A stretch of DNA of 43,826 nt from Emmonsiellopsis sp. PD_33 (GCA_032988165.1 JANTQF010000302.1:1-43826); one strand, 5' to 3'; counted from the first letter of the stretch, positions 21,183 to 32,950 are shown. Translations and numbers: made by a program. The notes: generated by a model from the sequence alone, not told the origin.

Positions 21183-21869
21183 TGTGAGGATGGCAGGCTG
21201 GTCAGGGATAAGCTATCTAATAAGCACTGCATTAAGGTCTTAGCTATGAATTGGTAAGGCTAGCAGGGGTGAGGGTGGCTAAGCAGAGGCTGGGACTTAT
21301 CCAGGCTCTGGCTACTATCAATATGGGGTGATTAGCTCCAGGCAATAACAATATGTGAAGGTAATAGCTCCAAAGAATAACTAGATGTGGAGGTAATAGC
21401 TCCAGTAGGGCACTATAGATGGAGGTAATTGCACCACACAAGAGGAAGAATGGAGTAGTTTGCTAGAGTAAGAAAAAGGTATGGCTTCAGAAGAATTGTA
21501 GCTGATTGCTGACCTTCATGAGAATGGGGGGAAGCAAAATAGTTATGTACAGAGTGAGATAAATATAATAGGGAAAGAATCTGCCTTCTTGAAGTGACAT
21601 AGTTTCATGCCATGTCATCATCAATAGAGAATAATAGCAATGAATAGGATATGCATGGGAAAGCATGTAGGAATGAGAAGAAGGGGGTGTGATAGCCACT
21701 AAGAGTTATTCTCAGCCCATCCTATGATATAGGTATGATTATTAATAGAATAGTCTTGTGACATGGTGGCTATCAAGCAGTGAAGGCATTGAGCAGGTAG
21801 CTAGCTGAATCTTATATAGATATGGGTGTGATGTAGCAGTCCAGGCAATCTGGGCTGTCTGATATGACA
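21183..21869 (-). repeat. 5' LTR of B (687 bp)
   Basis: Direct repeat of 12,563-13,249 at identical length, followed by ctatc at 21,870-21,874. Confidence 0.95.
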
Positions 21870-22426
21870 CTATCAGCTTCCAGGATCTTCTGATCAAATC
21901 TTGGGAGAAAGACAGTAAGTAAATTAATTTTCTAGTAAATACTGTGCAGCCAGGTCAGGGCCTTCTGGGCCACTGAGGGATCAGAGAAAAGAATGTCAAG
22001 CTGGTTGAAAATGACATTAAAGGTTATAGGAATGAGCTTGGCATTAGCCTTCATTTAAGGGTAAAATCAGATGACAGCAGTGCTAGAGAGTTAGATGTAA
22101 ATGTATCAGATCTGGTCAGTAAGAGATTCAATCATATAGCTGTTTAAGGCAATTTTGACCTTCACACTGAGACATCAGATAGAATATTCAGCAATTTATT
22201 CACCCATGAATTTCTCAAGGGTGATGAGTCTTTCTTTCAGGCATCTTGGGAAGTCCTCAAAAGGAGTAGTCAGGTGAGCAGGAGTCAGGATAGAAGCTGA
22301 AGTCAATATAGACATATAATTTTATTTAATAATGAGGTTAATCTTATTTGCAAGCTATTAGATAAAGTTTTAGAATTCAGCATCAGAGCTCTGAGGAGGG
22401 ATACTGTCTTCACACAGAGAGTCCAT
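21870..22426 (-). pseudogene. A2 gag 5' part
   Basis: Mirror of A1 gag from its ATG; the A2 start codon is at 22,424-22,426, exactly where A1 coordinates predict. Contains stops and ends at the B insertion; gag continues at 12,562. Between it and the 5' LTR (22,427-22,729) is the untranslated leader. Confidence 0.82.
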
Positions 22427-22729
22427 ATTCATAATGGATTTAAAAGATTGTTTGAATTCAGAGAGTTCAGAGGATTCAGGAAGTTTAGAGGATTTAGAAA
22501 GTTCAGAGGAAAATCTTATGAAATATCAATATAGACTGTCAGGGCTTTGAGGCCTTTTACTGACTCATTATCTGGCAGAGCTGAGCTGAGCAAGTTGTAT
22601 TTCAAATTTCAGAAGAGTTTGTTGTACACACAAGTTGCATTTGGAAGAATCTACTATACATGCAAATTATATTTAGAGGGTGAATATAATAAGGATCTCT
22701 AAGAAGAGATCAAGCAAGTAATTACAAAA

Positions 22730-22983
22730 TGTAATGAGTACACTCTAATAAGTAGATCATATGAGCTATATGCTAGAATCAAAATTATAATTATTAGAGA
22801 AAGGAAGGAAAAAGGAAAAGAAATTATGAGATCATGCAATATAAATAGAAGGAAATTATGTGAGATTGGAGTAGATAAATGTTCATATAAAGACCCAGTT
22901 GGAGGCATCTGATCAGGCAGTCAGAGATTGAGCAAAGTTTGGGTGAGCTATAGATATAGGGTATAAGGGTGTAGCCCTTCACA
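22730..22983 (-). repeat. 5' LTR of A2 (254 bp)
   Basis: Pairs with 326-579; TG...CA ends; followed by the target duplication gtgtg at 22,984-22,988. Confidence 0.92.
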
Positions 22984-23460
22984 GTGTGCCAGCCAAATTG
23001 GCTGGGGAAGGCTGGGAGAGAGGCTTGGCACAGCAGGAGAGGGAAAATCAAAATGATCAGAGTTTTTGCAGGCAATTGAAACTGCAATAACTCAACCAAT
23101 TTGACTTGGAAATGCTCGGCAGTTCTTTCAAAAGAAAGAATAGGCTTTGATCTACCTGTCACTCAATTTATATGATGTTTGGACCAGTGGTTGTGGTGCT
23201 GTGGTGAAAAAGGGGGATAACCTCCCACTTTCTTGATGAAACCACATTTTTGCACACCACACCCCCAATTCTGGTCCAAACCTCACCAAAATTGAATGGC
23301 AAATAGATCTCAATGAGGGCTTTCGAATGAGGGTATTTGCGCCCAGAAATTCGAAGGGGAAGGCATGTTTGAAGAATCGTTGTTGGATATTTCTTTAAAG
23401 ACCTATTTCTATAAAACTTCTTAACATATACTGCTTTACTATTTTGCAAAATATAGGTAA
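22984..23460 (-). other. A2 target locus; CG-retaining island at the end of element D
   Basis: It contains at least five CGs (near 23,116, 23,323, 23,340, 23,351 and 23,386), whereas most other kilobases have none. On the minus strand a 93-codon open frame ends at 23,168. Its first third (to about 23,390) reads as the end of D's integrase (KKFYRNRSLKKYP); the rest resembles nothing I know. The leftmost part contains the palindrome AGCCAAATTGGCT. It may be D's pol end plus untranslated or LTR sequence, or a younger insertion that has escaped decay. Confidence 0.4.
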
Positions 23461-24658
23461 TTATCTTTAAATCTTTCTATTATAATTCTAACTTCATTTC
23501 AATTTACTTATCCTTCACATGATCTCTAATTAAAATTAGGTCTTTCTTCTTCAAGCCTTTATTGCATTCATCCTCTAGGTAACTCTCTTGCTGTTGAATT
23601 TTAAGATGATAGTTCTATACTACTATATTCATTATAAGATTATAGTTCTCCTTCATCCTGCTGATTTACAGCCTAGCATTCTCTTGCAATAAGAGATGTA
23701 CCAGATCCTCTATATCCTCCATCTGGATGATATTCTTAGTGTGCTACTAATCAATCTATACCTGAGAGATATACTCTAACATCAATGTTGCTGGTTGGTA
23801 ACCATATAATTTGAGTAATCTAATATTAATTACTAATAGAGCCTTCCTTACATCTTATAACTATCTTATTAGGTAACTATGTTGCATGATGCTTCTGATA
23901 ATATATGTCTTAATCAATTAGACTGATCTCTCATTCATATCAATTAATGCAGAATGTGATATTAGTGCTGGTATATACTTCACCCCTTTCTCTTCTAGTA
24001 GTATTACTACCTAATTCCCTATGAAATGTATTTTATTATCCATGTAAAGAATAGTTGGCCATTCAAAGGTCAGTGCAAATCACTGGAGGAAATCTATAAC
24101 TACTTCTTTAGTAGCATTAATATATGATGTTGATCATACAAATCTCATGAAATACTTTACTGTAATTAGAACATACTATGATCCATCTTCTACTATAAGT
24201 CTTATTAGGCCTAAGAAGTTCATGCCCATTAAGTTTATTAATTGAAATATTTATATCCTTCTTGCCTCTCTCCTTCTTGATTTACAACTAACAAACTGAT
24301 ACATCCAGTATATTATACAGTGTATCTTCATATCTCTTATTTTCATCAGCTAGTATGCCTCCCCTATCAGCTGAGATAAAGTTAGTGCACCTATGTAGTG
24401 TCCCATGTTATCATGGAAAGCTCATAACATGTTAACTACCTCCTCCTCTACTATATAAGATGCTTATTTTTCATTATTTTCCCAATACATTAACAACTCT
24501 CTCACTGTATCCCTAAGTGTATATCTCCATATCTTTCAAATCATTACTCACCAGATAGATTTAGAGATATCTTGCAGTGAGTTACCCTCTAATACTTTCA
24601 CCACATGCATGTATAATCTCAAATTTTAGTATTTATTATATCAGATAATAGCTGGTAG
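23460..24658 (-). pseudogene. Element D integrase relic (Ty3/gypsy)
   Basis: Minus strand. The zinc region at about 24,420-24,285 reads HDNMGHYIGALTL...YW...IHC...YQFVSC. The core has MGMNFLGLI near 24,215 (the catalytic Asp appears as Asn by G-to-A), YMDNKIHFIGN near 24,025 (second Asp kept), and NERSV-LI near 23,920 around the catalytic Glu. The C-terminal domain follows near 23,500 (KKKDLILIRDHVKDK). Numerous stops show this is old. A1 inserted just upstream (TSD ggtag, 24,654-24,658), and D's RNase H resumes at 30,233. D lacks an evident chromodomain. Confidence 0.78.
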
Positions 24659-24912
24659 TGTGAAGGGCTACACCCTTATACCCTATATCCATAGCTTGCC
24701 TGAACTTTGCTCAATCTCCAACTGCCTGATTAGACACCTCCAACTGGGCCTTCATATGAATGTTTATCCACTCTGACCTTATATAATTCCCTTCTATTTA
24801 TATTGCATGATCTCATGATTCCTTTTTCTTTTTCCTTCCTTTTTCTAATGATTACAATCTTGATTTTAGTGTATAGCTTGCACAATCTGCTTATCAGAGT
24901 GTGCCTGTTACA
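24659..24912 (+). repeat. 5' LTR of A1 (254 bp)
   Basis: Direct repeat of 29,974-30,227. The following leader starts TTTTATAATCACTTGCTTGA, with no TGG-type tRNA primer site. Confidence 0.92.
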
Positions 24913-25215
24913 TTTTATAATCACTTGCTTGATTTCTTCTTAGAGATCCTTGTTATATTTACCCTCTGAATGTGATTTGCATGTATAGTAGATTCTTCTG
25001 AATACAACCTATGTGTACAGTAAATCCTTCTGAAATTCAAAATATGACTCACTCAGCTCAGCTCTGCTGGATGATGTATCAGTAAAAGGCTCTAAAGCCC
25101 TGATAATTCATATTGATATCTCATAAGATTTTCCTCTAAACTTTCTGAATCCTCCAAACTTCCTGAATCCTTCAAACTCTCTGAATCCAAACAATCTTTT
25201 GAATCCATTATAAAT

Positions 25216-26262
25216 ATGGACCCTCCACATAAAGACAGCATCTCTCCTCAGGGCCCTGATGCTAAATTCTGAAACTTTATTCAATAGCTTGTGAATAAAA
25301 TTGACCTCATTGCCAAATAAAACTGTATGCTCACACTGACTTTAACTCCTGTCCTGACTCCTACTCACCTGACTACTCCTTTTGAGGACTTCCTGAGACA
25401 CCTGAAAGAAAGGCTTGCCACCCTTGAGAAATTCATGGGCAAATAAGTCTCTGAATACCCTGTCTGATGCCTCAGTGCAGAGGTCAAAATCACTTTGAAT
25501 AGCCTTATAATTAGATCTCTTGCTGACCAGGCCTGATACATCTATACCTGACTCTCTGGCACTGTCATCACCTGATTTCACCCTTAGATGAAGGCTAATA
25601 TCAAGCTCATTTCTATAACCCCTAATGTCATCCTTGACCAACTTAACATTCTTTTCTCTGACCCTTTAGTGGCCCAGAAGGCCCTGACCTGGCTGCACAG
25701 TGTTTACCAGAAAACCAATCTACTCTCTACCTTTCTTCTGAGATTTAATCAGAAGATTCTGGAAGCTAGCAGCCAGCTGTGAGATGACACTGTCAAGAAG
25801 ATCCTGCTTAAGAAGGTCATCAAGTTTGAACTTCTGCAGTAGACTGTTGCCTCTATTGAACCCCTCACATACCTTGAATATTATATGAAGCTCTGTAGTA
25901 TAGAGAATAACCTATCTGAGATTAAGGCCATTCAGGGCTGAATCTGTGGTGGTGTCTCTACCACCTCTAGGGAGGCCTTCTCTAAGACCTCTCTACTAAA
26001 GGACCTGAATGCTATGAACTGGATGCCTACAGGGCCTACTCATATGAATGCATTTCACATTCTGAATATGACTATCACTACTGTTGTTAATCACTGTGCC
26101 TGAGGTGTCTACATTAACTGTAATAAACCTGGGCACAGAGCTGCTGACTGCTGTGGAACCTATATTCCTCCAAAACTGTCTGTATGGTCTGTAAATATAC
26201 AAATCAAGCCTAAAGAGAAGGAAGACTTTAAAGATGCCAAGTCAGACTTGGGAAAAGACTAG
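25216..26262 (+). pseudogene. A1 gag with CCHC knuckle
   Basis: Starts at ATG 25,216 (MDPPHKDSISPQG); the homologous ATG in A2 supports this choice. A capsid-like region follows (FEDFLRHLKERLATLEKF near 25,380; DPLVAQKALTWLHSVYQKT near 25,660). A zinc knuckle at about 26,105-26,150 reads Y-x2-C-x4-H-x4-C: the first Cys has become Tyr by one G-to-A change. The frame is kept from ATG to TAG at 26,260 with only nonsense changes and no indel. Gag would package element RNA. Confidence 0.85.
26250..26256 (+). promoter_or_regulatory. -1 ribosomal frameshift site of A1 (G GGA AAA)
   Basis: The heptamer is in gag register, one codon before TAG (26,260). Protease lies in the -1 frame and reads through from here. 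The A2 counterpart (12,074-12,080) has decayed to A AGA AAA. Confidence 0.7.
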
Positions 26263-28330
26263 CTTCTATGCAAAATTACAAGTAGAAGCTCCCAGAGTTA
26301 GATAGGAAGACCTTTGAGAAGAAAATGACTGTTCTGGTAATCCTTATACCTACTGTAGTTAATCATTCTTTTAATATGAATGCTATGGTGGACAGTGGTT
26401 GCTGTTACTATTCAATGATTCACCCTTACATAGTTAACTGTTATAACCTTCTATGTATCCTGATCAACCCCTGAAAGATTGAAGGTATCAATGGTGATAC
26501 AGGCAGCTTTATATGAAACATGGTGAAGTTTGATGTTAATATTAGTAGATTTCTCTAAGAAAATGCTTATGCATATGAGATTGAGAATCTCCTATATAAC
26601 TTCATGCTAGGCCTATTATAGCTATCTAAACATCAAGCTCTTGTTGATGCTTGCAACTGATGTGTTGTATTCCCTGGAGGCATCTACATCTCTGAAAAAA
26701 ATGTTTATAAAACTACTGATCTTTACTAAATCTCTGCTAACACCTATAACCTCTTCTGAAGCTACAATTAGAAATTCAAGTTCTAACCTCTCATTGAAAT
26801 CTTCACCACTAGTATGGCTGACATAGAGAAGGCTCTCTCATGACTCTCTAAGAAGTTAAAGACTGACCTTATAACAGTCCTCCCTTCACACTACTATAAA
26901 TTCCTTGATGTTTTTAATTATAAGGCCACTGAGAAGCTCCTATCATTTCATGGTGTGCACAACTACCATATTAAACTTAAGAAGACAGATGATAAAGACC
27001 CTCAGCTGCCCTGAGGATCACTATACAATATGTCACATGACAAACTGCTTATACTCTGTAAGATTCTTAATGACCTGCTAAATAAGAGTTTCATCTGAGT
27101 TAGTAATTTACCTGTGAGTGCACTCATACTCTTCATGAAAAAGCCAGATGGAGGCCTTCAGTTCTGTGTTAACTATTAAGGCCTCAACTGCCTCACCCAA
27201 AAAGATTGTTACCCACTACCATTAATTAATGAGACCCTTGAATGGATTGGCCAAGCCAAGTAGTTCATAAAGCTGGATGTTATTTCCATGTTCTATAAGA
27301 TTCAAATTGTAGAAGGAGATGAATGGCTAACCATCTTTCACATGAGATATGATCTATTTAAATGGATAGTTACTCTCTTTGGCCTCATAAATGCCTCAAG
27401 CACCTTCCAGAAATACATCAACTAGGCCTTATAAGACTATTTAGATGAATTTACTTCCATCTATCTTGATGACATCCTTATCTTCACTAACAGATCCTAT
27501 AAGTAGCATTAAGAGTATGTCCAAAAAGTTCTCATCTATCTCTATAAATATAATCTCCCAATCAACATCAATAAATCTGCCTTCAAAGTTCAAGAGATAA
27601 CCTACCTCAGCTTCATCATAGAGGCAGGAAAGGGAGTCTGTATGGACCTCAAGAAGATCACTACTATTCTCAAATAGGAGGCCTCTATAACTATAAAAGG
27701 CATGTAAGGCTTCCTAGGATTCATGAATTTTTACCAACACTTCATTTGAGATTTTTCTGACATCATCTAATTACTGACTGATCTCACACATAAAGACCAG
27801 CAGTTTCAATAGTCTAAGAAAGCAGCTAAGACATTCATGTGCCTTAAGTAGATGTTCATCTCTACCCCAATGCTCATTGCATTTGACCCTAACCACCTAA
27901 TAGTGGTTGAAACAGACTCTTTTAGTTACATCACAGGCAGTGCTCTCATGTAATGGGATGATGAAGGCATCCTACAACCCTGTGCATTCATATCTAAGAA
28001 ACTCAGCCCTGCTGAAGCTAACTATGAGATTTATGACAAGAAACTTCTCATTATCATCTAATGTCTAGAAGAATGGGACTCTGAACTTCATAGTATAAAA
28101 GACTTTAAAATCATCACAGATCATAAGAACCTCTGATATTTCATAATAACTTATAAACTCTCTGAATGTCAGATGTGCTGAGCTGAATTCCTCAGCTACT
28201 TCCATTTTACAATCTATTATCATTCTGGCACAGAGAACTTCATGGTTAATATTCTCTCTCAATATGAATAGAATATGCCTTCTAAAGACTCTGATGCCCA
28301 CTGGGCAAATCATGAACAGAGACTACTAGA
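26257..28330 (+). pseudogene. A1 pol: protease, reverse transcriptase, RNase H
   Basis: The protease loop AMVDSGC is at 26,382-26,402, with the catalytic DSG intact. RT shows FMKKPDGGLQFCVNY at about 27,135, KLDVISMFYKI near 27,275, and the catalytic SIYLDDILIFT at 27,455-27,480. The RNase H region runs from about 27,880 (LIAFDPNHLIVVETDSFSYI) through SKKLSPAEANYEIYDKKLL to the ITDHKNL and NFMVNILSQ segments near 28,250. Stops coincide with Trp, Gln and Arg positions of the family. The copy is dead but unusually easy to read because no frameshifting indel occurred. Confidence 0.9.
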
Positions 28331-29963
28331 TCCATAGATCCTCAAAGAATTCAAAGCAACACTGTATAGAGTAATACATGCCTCACCCATTATCCTGCTA
28401 ATCATGACTGCCTCATCTCTGCTCCAGGGACTCTGGGATGCTACTGTCACCTCCAATGAATACCTTCAGATGATAACTCAGGTTATCTGAGATAAAGCTC
28501 ATCATTTTCCACTCAAACTCCAAACCTGTGTTGATATCACCAAATGCTCTATAGATCCTGACTTCTGACTATACTTCCAGAGGAGGCAGTGGGTTCCTGA
28601 TTCAGAATCATTACACATCTAAATCATATAAAAAACTCACAATTCTCTGATGATCAGCCATTCAGGCTATAAAGTACTCTACCAAATTTTATCTCAAAAT
28701 TTCTACTGGCCTAATATATCTCAGAGCATCTAACAGTTCATTTAGAACTGTAACATCTACTAATCCATCATCACCTAGTAGGATCATTGCCAAGGTCTGC
28801 TCAAATCTCTCCTAATCCCCAAACATGTCTGGCATGATATCACCATTAATTTCACAGTAGACCTCCCCATGAGTAACAGCTGTAAGAATATTCTTATTAT
28901 TATTAATCACCTCAGCAAAGGTGTTATCCTTAAACCCTATATGAAGATAAATGCACCTATAGTGGCTAAAGCCTTCCTCTAAAGTCCATTTTATCACTAG
29001 TATGATCTACCCTATATAATTATTTCAGACCATGAAACCCAGTTCATCAGAGCTATCTGAACCTAAATCTGCCAGCTCCTTAAGATCTCCTGACACCTCT
29101 TGACTGCCTACTACCCTGAAACTGACAGCAGCACTGAACATATGATCTAGACAATCAAAAACTACCTCCAAAAGTTCTATTCATACATCTAGGATGACTG
29201 GAATAAACTCCTCCTGCATGCCAAACTCATAATTAATGACTGTAACACTGTCAGCACTGATGTCAGCCTATTTTTCCTCTCATATGGTTATAATTTTGAA
29301 GTCCTCAATCTCATCAAATCATTCAAACCTTCCACTTCACCCTGCAATCTGATTCAAATTGTAGACACCATCATCTTGAAACTCCAGCAAGCCTGTGAGT
29401 GAGCTGAATCCTCCATGGCCAGTGCCCAGTAAGACCAATAGAACCACATGAATGCCCACTGAAATCCCACTGAACACTATGAGGTAGATGATAAGATCTA
29501 GCTAGACCTTCAAAATATTATGACTGATCACCCATCTCACACACTTAACTATTAATATGCTAAGTACACCATCATTGAAGTCCTGAGAAGTCATAACTAC
29601 TATCTTGACATGCCACCCAGGATTCACAACATGTTTCATATGAACCTGCTCTGCAAGGCCTCCACTGACCCATTCCTCTCACAAGAGATCACTAACTGGC
29701 ATCTACCTGGCATTATTGGGGAAGACAATGAGGTAGAATACAAGATTGAAGCTATCCTTAACTGTTGCTGCTGTAGATGAGAATTCCAGTACCTGGTAAA
29801 GTGGCTTGAATATGAAGCCCCTTCATGGGAACTGATCTTCACTCTGTAAGATACTACTGCACTCATCTATTATAAAGAGCTGTACCCACCTGATGAGACT
29901 CTACCTGCACTGCCCTACATCCAATTTTCTGACCCATCCTGCCTGCCCTCTGAATCTGAATAG
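28330..29963 (+). pseudogene. A1 pol: integrase with C-terminal chromodomain
   Basis: Zinc region at about 28,635-28,760: HNSLMISHSGYK...YW...NCNIY, with the last Cys turned to Tyr. Core: INFTVDLPMS at about 28,846-28,875 (first Asp), IIISDHETQFI at about 29,015-29,045 (second Asp), and the PETDSSTEHM segment near 29,115 for the Glu. RIHNMFHMNLL (about 29,620) precedes a chromodomain at 29,728-29,890: EVEYKIEAILN...EFQYLVKWLEYEAPSWE. The stop TAG is at 29,961. The stretch runs directly into the polypurine tract TAGGAGGGGA (29,961-29,970). Confidence 0.9.
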
Positions 29964-29973
29964 GAGGGGATAA

Positions 29974-30227
29974 TGTGAAGGGCTATGCCCTTATACTCTA
30001 TATCTATAGCTCACTCAAATTTTACCCAATCTCTAACTGTCTGATCAGACACCTCCAACTAGGCCTTCATATGAATATTTATTCACTTCAATCTCACATA
30101 ATTCCCTTCTATTTATATCATATAATCTCATGATTTCTTTTCCTTTTTCCTTCCTTTCTCTAGCAATTACAATCTTAATTCTAGCATATAGCTTGCATAA
30201 TCTGCTTATCAGAGCATACCCATTACA
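29974..30227 (+). repeat. 3' LTR of A1 (254 bp)
   Basis: Pairs with 24,659-24,912. Preceded by the polypurine tract TAGGAGGGGATAA and followed by TSD ggtag. Confidence 0.92.
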
Positions 30228-30232
30228 GGTAG

Positions 30233-32950
30233 ATAGTATTCTATAACTATCATTATGAGGTTCTTTCTATTCTGACTTCTATATTTCATTATATGAGTTA
30301 TAATTCAACTGAGATCATCCACTATTCCCATAATCCTATTTATATTTAGGCAATGATGAATGTCATAGTTATACTCCCTCAGCCTTACTATTTAGTTTAG
30401 AATTTACACATTTTCAGAGCTTTTACTTAGCATTACTCTTAAAGCATCATTATTAGTATATAGGTGAACTTAGTGTGATGACCCCAGTATCAGCTACCTC
30501 ACCTCTACTAGTACTCATATCATTGCTAGGATCTTCTACTCATTGCTGTAGTACCTTGTTTCTATATCTAAGAATTTAAATGATATTCATTGGATAATTT
30601 ACAATGCATGATAGTTTGCTGATGTTAACTAGTCTACTGGCTGACTATCATCAATTTAGAATAGAACTCTTTCTAACCCAATCTTAGACATATCTATAGC
30701 TAGATAGTAGGTCAATTCCAGGTCCACTGACCTGCAAATGTTATTAACTATGGTATTCTTGATGAAGTTGAATTCCTCTTACTGCCTCTCTATTTATATT
30801 TATTCCTTCTCCATCTAAGCCCATCTAACTGTCTTTACTTTCAGTTGACTGATTCTGAGCATTTTGAGTAGATCCTTATCACATTCCTCTATATCTACTT
30901 TGATTGTCTTGAGCTTTAGGGGCAATATCTTCTTCTGATGTAGGTAGGCTTCCTTCATTATCATAATATAATTTGATCTTTCTAGTATAAAATTCCAAAG
31001 AAATGATGTTAATTATATGAACTCATCTAACTTCTTTCTATTTATTGGGGTTAACCAGTTGGCCACAATATTCTAATACTTTGTTGCCAGTCTTATACTG
31101 TCTGCCTCTCCTGTGAAATCTAATATATCAATTGATTCCATGAATACTGCTGACTTCTTTGGGTTGAAGCATATTAGTTCAAACTGCACCCTAGAGAAAT
31201 ATATCTCATATAAGAATATGAATATTGCATTAAATGTCACTATCACTACTAAGTGGTTATTCATGAATGATAAGAATGCTACTTCACTCTAGTCTCTTAT
31301 AGCTGTTAGGAACTTCTTTACTTTATCATCCTTTAAAATGAATCTAAAGACCAAGTCTATAAACTACAAATACATGTAGAGGGCACTTGTCAGCTCTTGA
31401 CCTATTCTGACATATATGTACTGGCCAACTAGTAATATTATTCCAGCCTTATACTCATTTCCAGTCTAAATTGGCACCCCTCAATATCCATTCAACACAT
31501 TAAATACTGAGAATATGTAAAACTTCTTCTTAAAAAGTATATCTAATGTGATATCAATATAATGCATAGGGTAGAGTGATTTTCTTATATTTACATTTAA
31601 AAGTTTAAAGTTATTAATAATTCTGAGATCCAATAACCCCTTCTTTTTAGGTAGGAAATATGTTGCTGCTCCTCAATTACTTGACATGTAGATAAGTATT
31701 TTTACTGTCTTTAATTGAGGAAACACTTTTGCCATGAATTCTTATTTTCTTGTTATGTATCAAGACATTGGTTGCTTGACTGGCCTGGCATTCCTGATAA
31801 GATTTATAGAATATTCAACTAAGTCTGTTGCTCTGATCTCTACTAACTTCATAATAAAATAATCTCTTTATATATATAATAGTTATCTTATTTTTCTCTA
31901 CTACTCCTTCATTTCCACCATCTCATCTATTATTATTCTACTTTCCTGAAACTACTCATCCACCTCTTCCTGACTCATTTTGAATAGTTTCCTCCACTTT
32001 AGTTACCTTCTTATTAGAAATAATCCTCTTACTTCTAAATTTAATAGTAAATGTACTTTCTTTTTATACTCTTACATTTTATCTACCTAACTTATCATCA
32101 TTACTATCCTCTCACTCTAGACAGCCTCCTCAGCATTTATAGCTTCTCTCTATAAATAGTAGTTTCCTTAGTTTCTCCCCCATCTCACCCACACAGTTAT
32201 TTCCTTTACTCTAGGTATATGCAATGAATCCTCTATCAGCTGAAGATAAAATAGGTAAGGTCATCTTATATCTATCTGTACTCTACAGACCATGCTGATT
32301 TACTATTCCTCTAGACCTCTCTAAGCTATTAGAATAAGATAACTTAGAGGTATCTTTTTTCTACCTTTTTCTTATCATTTTTTTTATTTACTATTCTTTA
32401 AAGCTCATCATTCATATCTGTCTACTCTTACTTCTCCTCCCCACTCATTAGTATAGACATTCCTGTGGGGATATTCTTAATTATTTGGATTAGTACTACT
32501 AGACCCTCTAATCTCTTAACTATCCCAGTACTTTCTTTGATTTCAATTTTCCCCATATCATAATCTGTCAGAAGATGAACCCTTCTTATCCAGTTCACAC
32601 CAAGTAGAAGGTTATATGATGAAACATTCACAATGTATGTCTTTACTGTTGTCTAAATTCTCATTAAGTTGACTAGTATGAGAACTATATAATCTAATAT
32701 GATAGTATTACTATTAGTCATGCTAATCAGCCTAGGCTTAATAGTATGTACTATCCACACTGGGAACTGTCATACAACCTTTTTCACTATAATTTCCACT
32801 AGGAATCCTCCATCAATGAGGGTTTAAGGGACCCAGATGCCATCAATCTAAGTTGTAACAAATAGGGCCTCACTATTCTCATCATCCAGTAATACTTCTA
32901 ATTCTACTAGTAGCACTTCTATTTGCCCTTTAATTAAGGCTGCATTCACA
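30233..32950 (-). pseudogene. Element D protease, reverse transcriptase and RNase H relic
   Basis: Minus strand. Protease at about 32,850-32,440: a LIDGG active-site-like motif near 32,810, then NVSSYNLLLGVNWIRRVHLLTDYD (32,560-32,630). RT: GIILLVGQYIYVRIGQ near 31,440, and the catalytic FxDD box at 31,256-31,267 now reads FMNN (both Asp lost by G-to-A). It is followed by IYFSRVQFELICFNPKKSAVF and DILDFTGEADSIR. RNase H runs to 30,240 (VHLYTNNDALRVMLSK near 30,470; LREYNYDIHH near 30,330). A1 separates it from D's integrase. D is distinct from A, B and C in sequence, and its stops are dense, consistent with greater age. Confidence 0.8.

Larger units (their letters stand above)
12563..21869 (-). 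mobile_element. Ty3/gypsy chromovirus B, full length, inserted in A2 gag
   Basis: Bounded by 687-bp LTRs of exactly equal length, flanked by ctatc at 12,558-12,562 and 21,870-21,874. At 9,307 bp it is the largest element here. Minus-strand order from the right: 5' LTR, 45-nt leader, gag, A AAA AAC frameshift site, protease, RT, RNase H, integrase with chromodomain, a spacer, an opposite-strand accessory gene, polypurine tract, 3' LTR. In the first ~320 bp the LTRs differ at about 30 positions by my count, all transitions, placing B between A and C in decay. Confidence 0.95.
326..22983 (-). mobile_element. Ty3/gypsy chromovirus A, copy A2, full length, interrupted by C and B
   Basis: The element is bounded by 254-bp LTRs (TGTAACA...CTTCACA as read on plus) and by the 5-bp target duplication gtgtg at 321-325 and 22,984-22,988. 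It lies on the minus strand, so its 5' LTR is at the right. Element C (1,333-9,104) interrupts the integrase region and element B (12,563-21,869) interrupts gag. Subtracting both insertions and one copy of each TSD leaves 5,569 bp, identical to copy A1. The coding region carries many stops at former CAG, CAA, TGG and CGA codons and is dead. Divergence is by transitions, without net length change. Confidence 0.93.
24659..30227 (+). mobile_element. Ty3/gypsy chromovirus A, copy A1, full length and uninterrupted
   Basis: Bounded by 254-bp LTRs (TGTGAAGGG...TTACA) and flanked by ggtag at 24,654-24,658 and 30,228-30,232, inside element D. At 5,569 bp it has the same length as the reconstructed A2. 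Order: 5' LTR, leader, gag (25,216 on), G GGA AAA frameshift site, PR, RT, RNase H, IN, chromodomain, polypurine tract, 3' LTR. It has no accessory antisense gene. By hand count the LTRs differ at about 44 of 254 sites, all transitions, making it clearly older than C. Confidence 0.95.

Noticed and set aside
24659..30227. A1 as an active element
   Set aside because: Dozens of nonsense changes, lost zinc ligands and about 17% LTR divergence rule out activity.
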